From Acidobacteriota bacterium (lineage in GTDB: Bacteria; Actinomycetota; Acidimicrobiia; Spongiisociales; UBA5794), in contig SMXV01000060.1 in the NCBI GenBank assembly GCA_004356175.1, positions 1 to 7,204 on the forward strand: a stretch of DNA of 7,204 nucleotides, read 5' to 3'. The notes under the pieces were generated by a model. That model saw nothing but the letters and a program-made list of their open reading frames with translations. It made no database searches and was not told where the DNA came from. This document shows, in pieces, positions 5,904-7,204 of the stretch. The position numbers and the translations under genes were made by a program. Every line of letters starts with the position of its first letter. The first letter of the stretch is position 1.

Positions 5904-7204
5904 GCCACAACCCACCCTATATCCCCCGTCCCGCAGTGCTGTGGAGGTCGTTTAGCTTCTGGACGTGGTTGCTGTTCGCCTTCCTCGGAATCAACGCCAT
6001 CCCCGATATACTGATCCAGTTTTGGTTCAATCAAAGCCTCGGCTTCCGGACAATCTTCTGGACAAATCTAACTATGCAGCTGGGGCTCTTCGTAGGGTAC
6101 GGGAGCCTTTTGGCTCTGGCCGTCTATGCTCCAGTTAGAACCCATGCGCACAGTCAAACGCTGAGAACCGCCGGTCGGCACATCGCCCTCTGGTTCGGCA
6201 TTGTCGGGGGATGGGTCCTTTCGGGCTTCTACCAGCAGTTCTTGCTGGCCCTAAACGGCGTGCCTTTTGAGCGCGTCGATCCGGTCTTCGGCATAGACGT
6301 CGGCTTTTACGTATACCGATTGCCAGCTTGGCACCTCTGTCTAACAGGGGTCGAAGCGGCGGCGATGCTTGGCATCGGGGCCTGCCTCATCGCACGTTGT
6401 GACCAGCTTGCCTCTGCTCGCGTCTCTGCGCCGCGGGGCTTGGACATCCGTCGTACAATCGGATCCTTTGCCGTCCCCTACGTAAACGGCTTGGTTTGCG
6501 TGTTGGGGACTGTGTGGGCGCTGCAAATCTACCTGAGCCGATATGGGCTGCTGCTGAAAGATAACGAACCGTCGGGCGTGCGAACCGGTGCCGAGTATCT
6601 CGACGTAGTGGGACTCTTCTCCACTCTCAACGGTATTTATGTTCTGTGCGGCGTGACGGTTGGGCTGACCCTGGTAGTTGTCAGCGCTCTGTCGCGGTTG
6701 CATGCGGGCTATACGGAGGACGGTCGGGATAGCCCCCGCGAGGCGGGAACGATGCCGGCGGCTGAACCCTCCGCTCTGCAGCTGTCGTTGAAGCGTCGGG
6801 CCTATGTGGGCGCAGCGCTGCTGGGTGTACAGCTCTTCTTCTTTCTGGCCGTGATCATTAGAGACTATGTCTTCGTCCAACCGAACGAGCCTTATGTTGA
6901 GCAAGAGTATATCGGCAGGCACATCGAGGCGACGCTCGATGCTTATCGACTCGGAGATGTTGAAGTTCATGAGTGGATACTGCCCGATGATCCCGTGACC
7001 CAACAGGAATTGCTGGCGAGTCAGACGGCCCAGAATGCACCGGTTGTCGCCCCGTGGGTCAGCTATTTGGAAGAACCGCCGGATATCCAGCATCTTGATC
7101 GGATCGCCGTCTCTGACTCGACCATGGTATTCGGACCGGTTTTGCAGATCTATCAACAGCGGCAGAAGTTGCGCCCTTACTATGATTTCTTGTCTGTCGA
7201 CGGC
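5900..7204 (+). CDS. UPF0182 family (COG1615) integral membrane protein, copy B; 3' end outside window
   Basis: The frame is open from the GTG at 5900 to the window edge, giving exactly 435 codons; about half the protein is missing. The start overlaps the upstream stop as GTGA (5900-5903). Hydrophobic segments near residues 20-43, 58-78, 94-118, 146-165, 190-211, 245-265 and 301-320 match the seven of copy A. Shared landmarks are DPVFGIDVGFYVYRLP (127-142), RYGLLLKDN (214-222), GVRTGAEYLDVVGLFSTLN (226-244), QPNEP plus EYIGRHIEAT (327-345), APWVSYLEEPPDIQH (384-398) and LRPYYDF (424-430). Residues 371-430 align without gaps to copy A residues 369-428 with 37 of 60 identical. The loop before the last membrane segment (266-300) differs strongly in sequence from copy A. 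This is a paralogue, probably part of the same operon and complex. The function is unknown for the family. Confidence 0.92.
   Translation, partial: MSHNPPYIPRPAVLWRSFSFWTWLLFAFLGINAIPDILIQFWFNQSLGFRTIFWTNLTMQLGLFVGYGSLLALAVYAPVRTHAHSQTLRTAGRHIALWFGIVGGWVLSGFYQQFLLALNGVPFERVDPVFGIDVGFYVYRLPAWHLCLTGVEAAAMLGIGACLIARCDQLASARVSAPRGLDIRRTIGSFAVPYVNGLVCVLGTVWALQIYLSRYGLLLKDNEPSGVRTGAEYLDVVGLFSTLNGIYVLCGVTVGLTLVVVSALSRLHAGYTEDGRDSPREAGTMPAAEPSALQLSLKRRAYVGAALLGVQLFFFLAVIIRDYVFVQPNEPYVEQEYIGRHIEATLDAYRLGDVEVHEWILPDDPVTQQELLASQTAQNAPVVAPWVSYLEEPPDIQHLDRIAVSDSTMVFGPVLQIYQQRQKLRPYYDFLSVDG

Noticed and set aside
6341..7156. Long open frame of 271 codons on the - strand
   Set aside because: It lies exactly antisense and in codon register with the second UPF0182 gene, whose + strand translation carries seven membrane segments and conserved family motifs. 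The - strand product is low-complexity, rich in Arg, Gln and His, and resembles no family I know.

Overview
The window is wholly coding on the + strand. It holds four genes packed head to tail, with no RNA gene, insertion sequence, CRISPR array or convincing terminator. The moderately GC-rich sequence, the secreted RTX-type (glycine/aspartate nonapeptide) protein and the dense membrane-protein cluster suggest a Gram-negative, probably environmental bacterium. The sequence does not allow a firmer taxonomic call. Both the first and the last gene run off the window.

Layout: (1) 1-1821 is the 3' part of an RTX protein. About ten calcium-binding nonapeptides are followed by two tandem copies of a roughly 220-residue, beta-rich domain that forms the C-terminus. 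(2) After a 39-base gap, 1861-4722 encodes a complete 953-residue UPF0182 (COG1615) protein with seven predicted membrane segments and a large exocytoplasmic domain of unknown function. (3) Five bases later, 4728-5903 encodes a 391-residue multi-pass protein related to the membrane region of lysylphosphatidylglycerol synthase (UPF0104/AglD-like), with no aminoacyl-transferase domain. (4) Its stop codon overlaps the GTG start of a second UPF0182 gene (GTGA). That gene stays open to the window edge (5900 to beyond 7204) and is a clear paralogue of gene 2.

Genes 2-4 have the spacing of one translationally coupled operon: a flippase-like membrane protein between two diverged UPF0182 paralogues. 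The two paralogues keep long ungapped matching blocks (24/30 and 37/60 identical residues), which suggests an old duplication whose products may act as a hetero-oligomer. I infer an envelope complex, possibly one that handles a lipid or lipid-linked substrate; no biochemical role is established for UPF0182. The RTX gene lies upstream in the same direction and may be co-transcribed, but a link to the other three is only suggested by proximity. The UPF0182 / flippase-like / UPF0182 arrangement is the best candidate here for an undescribed system.
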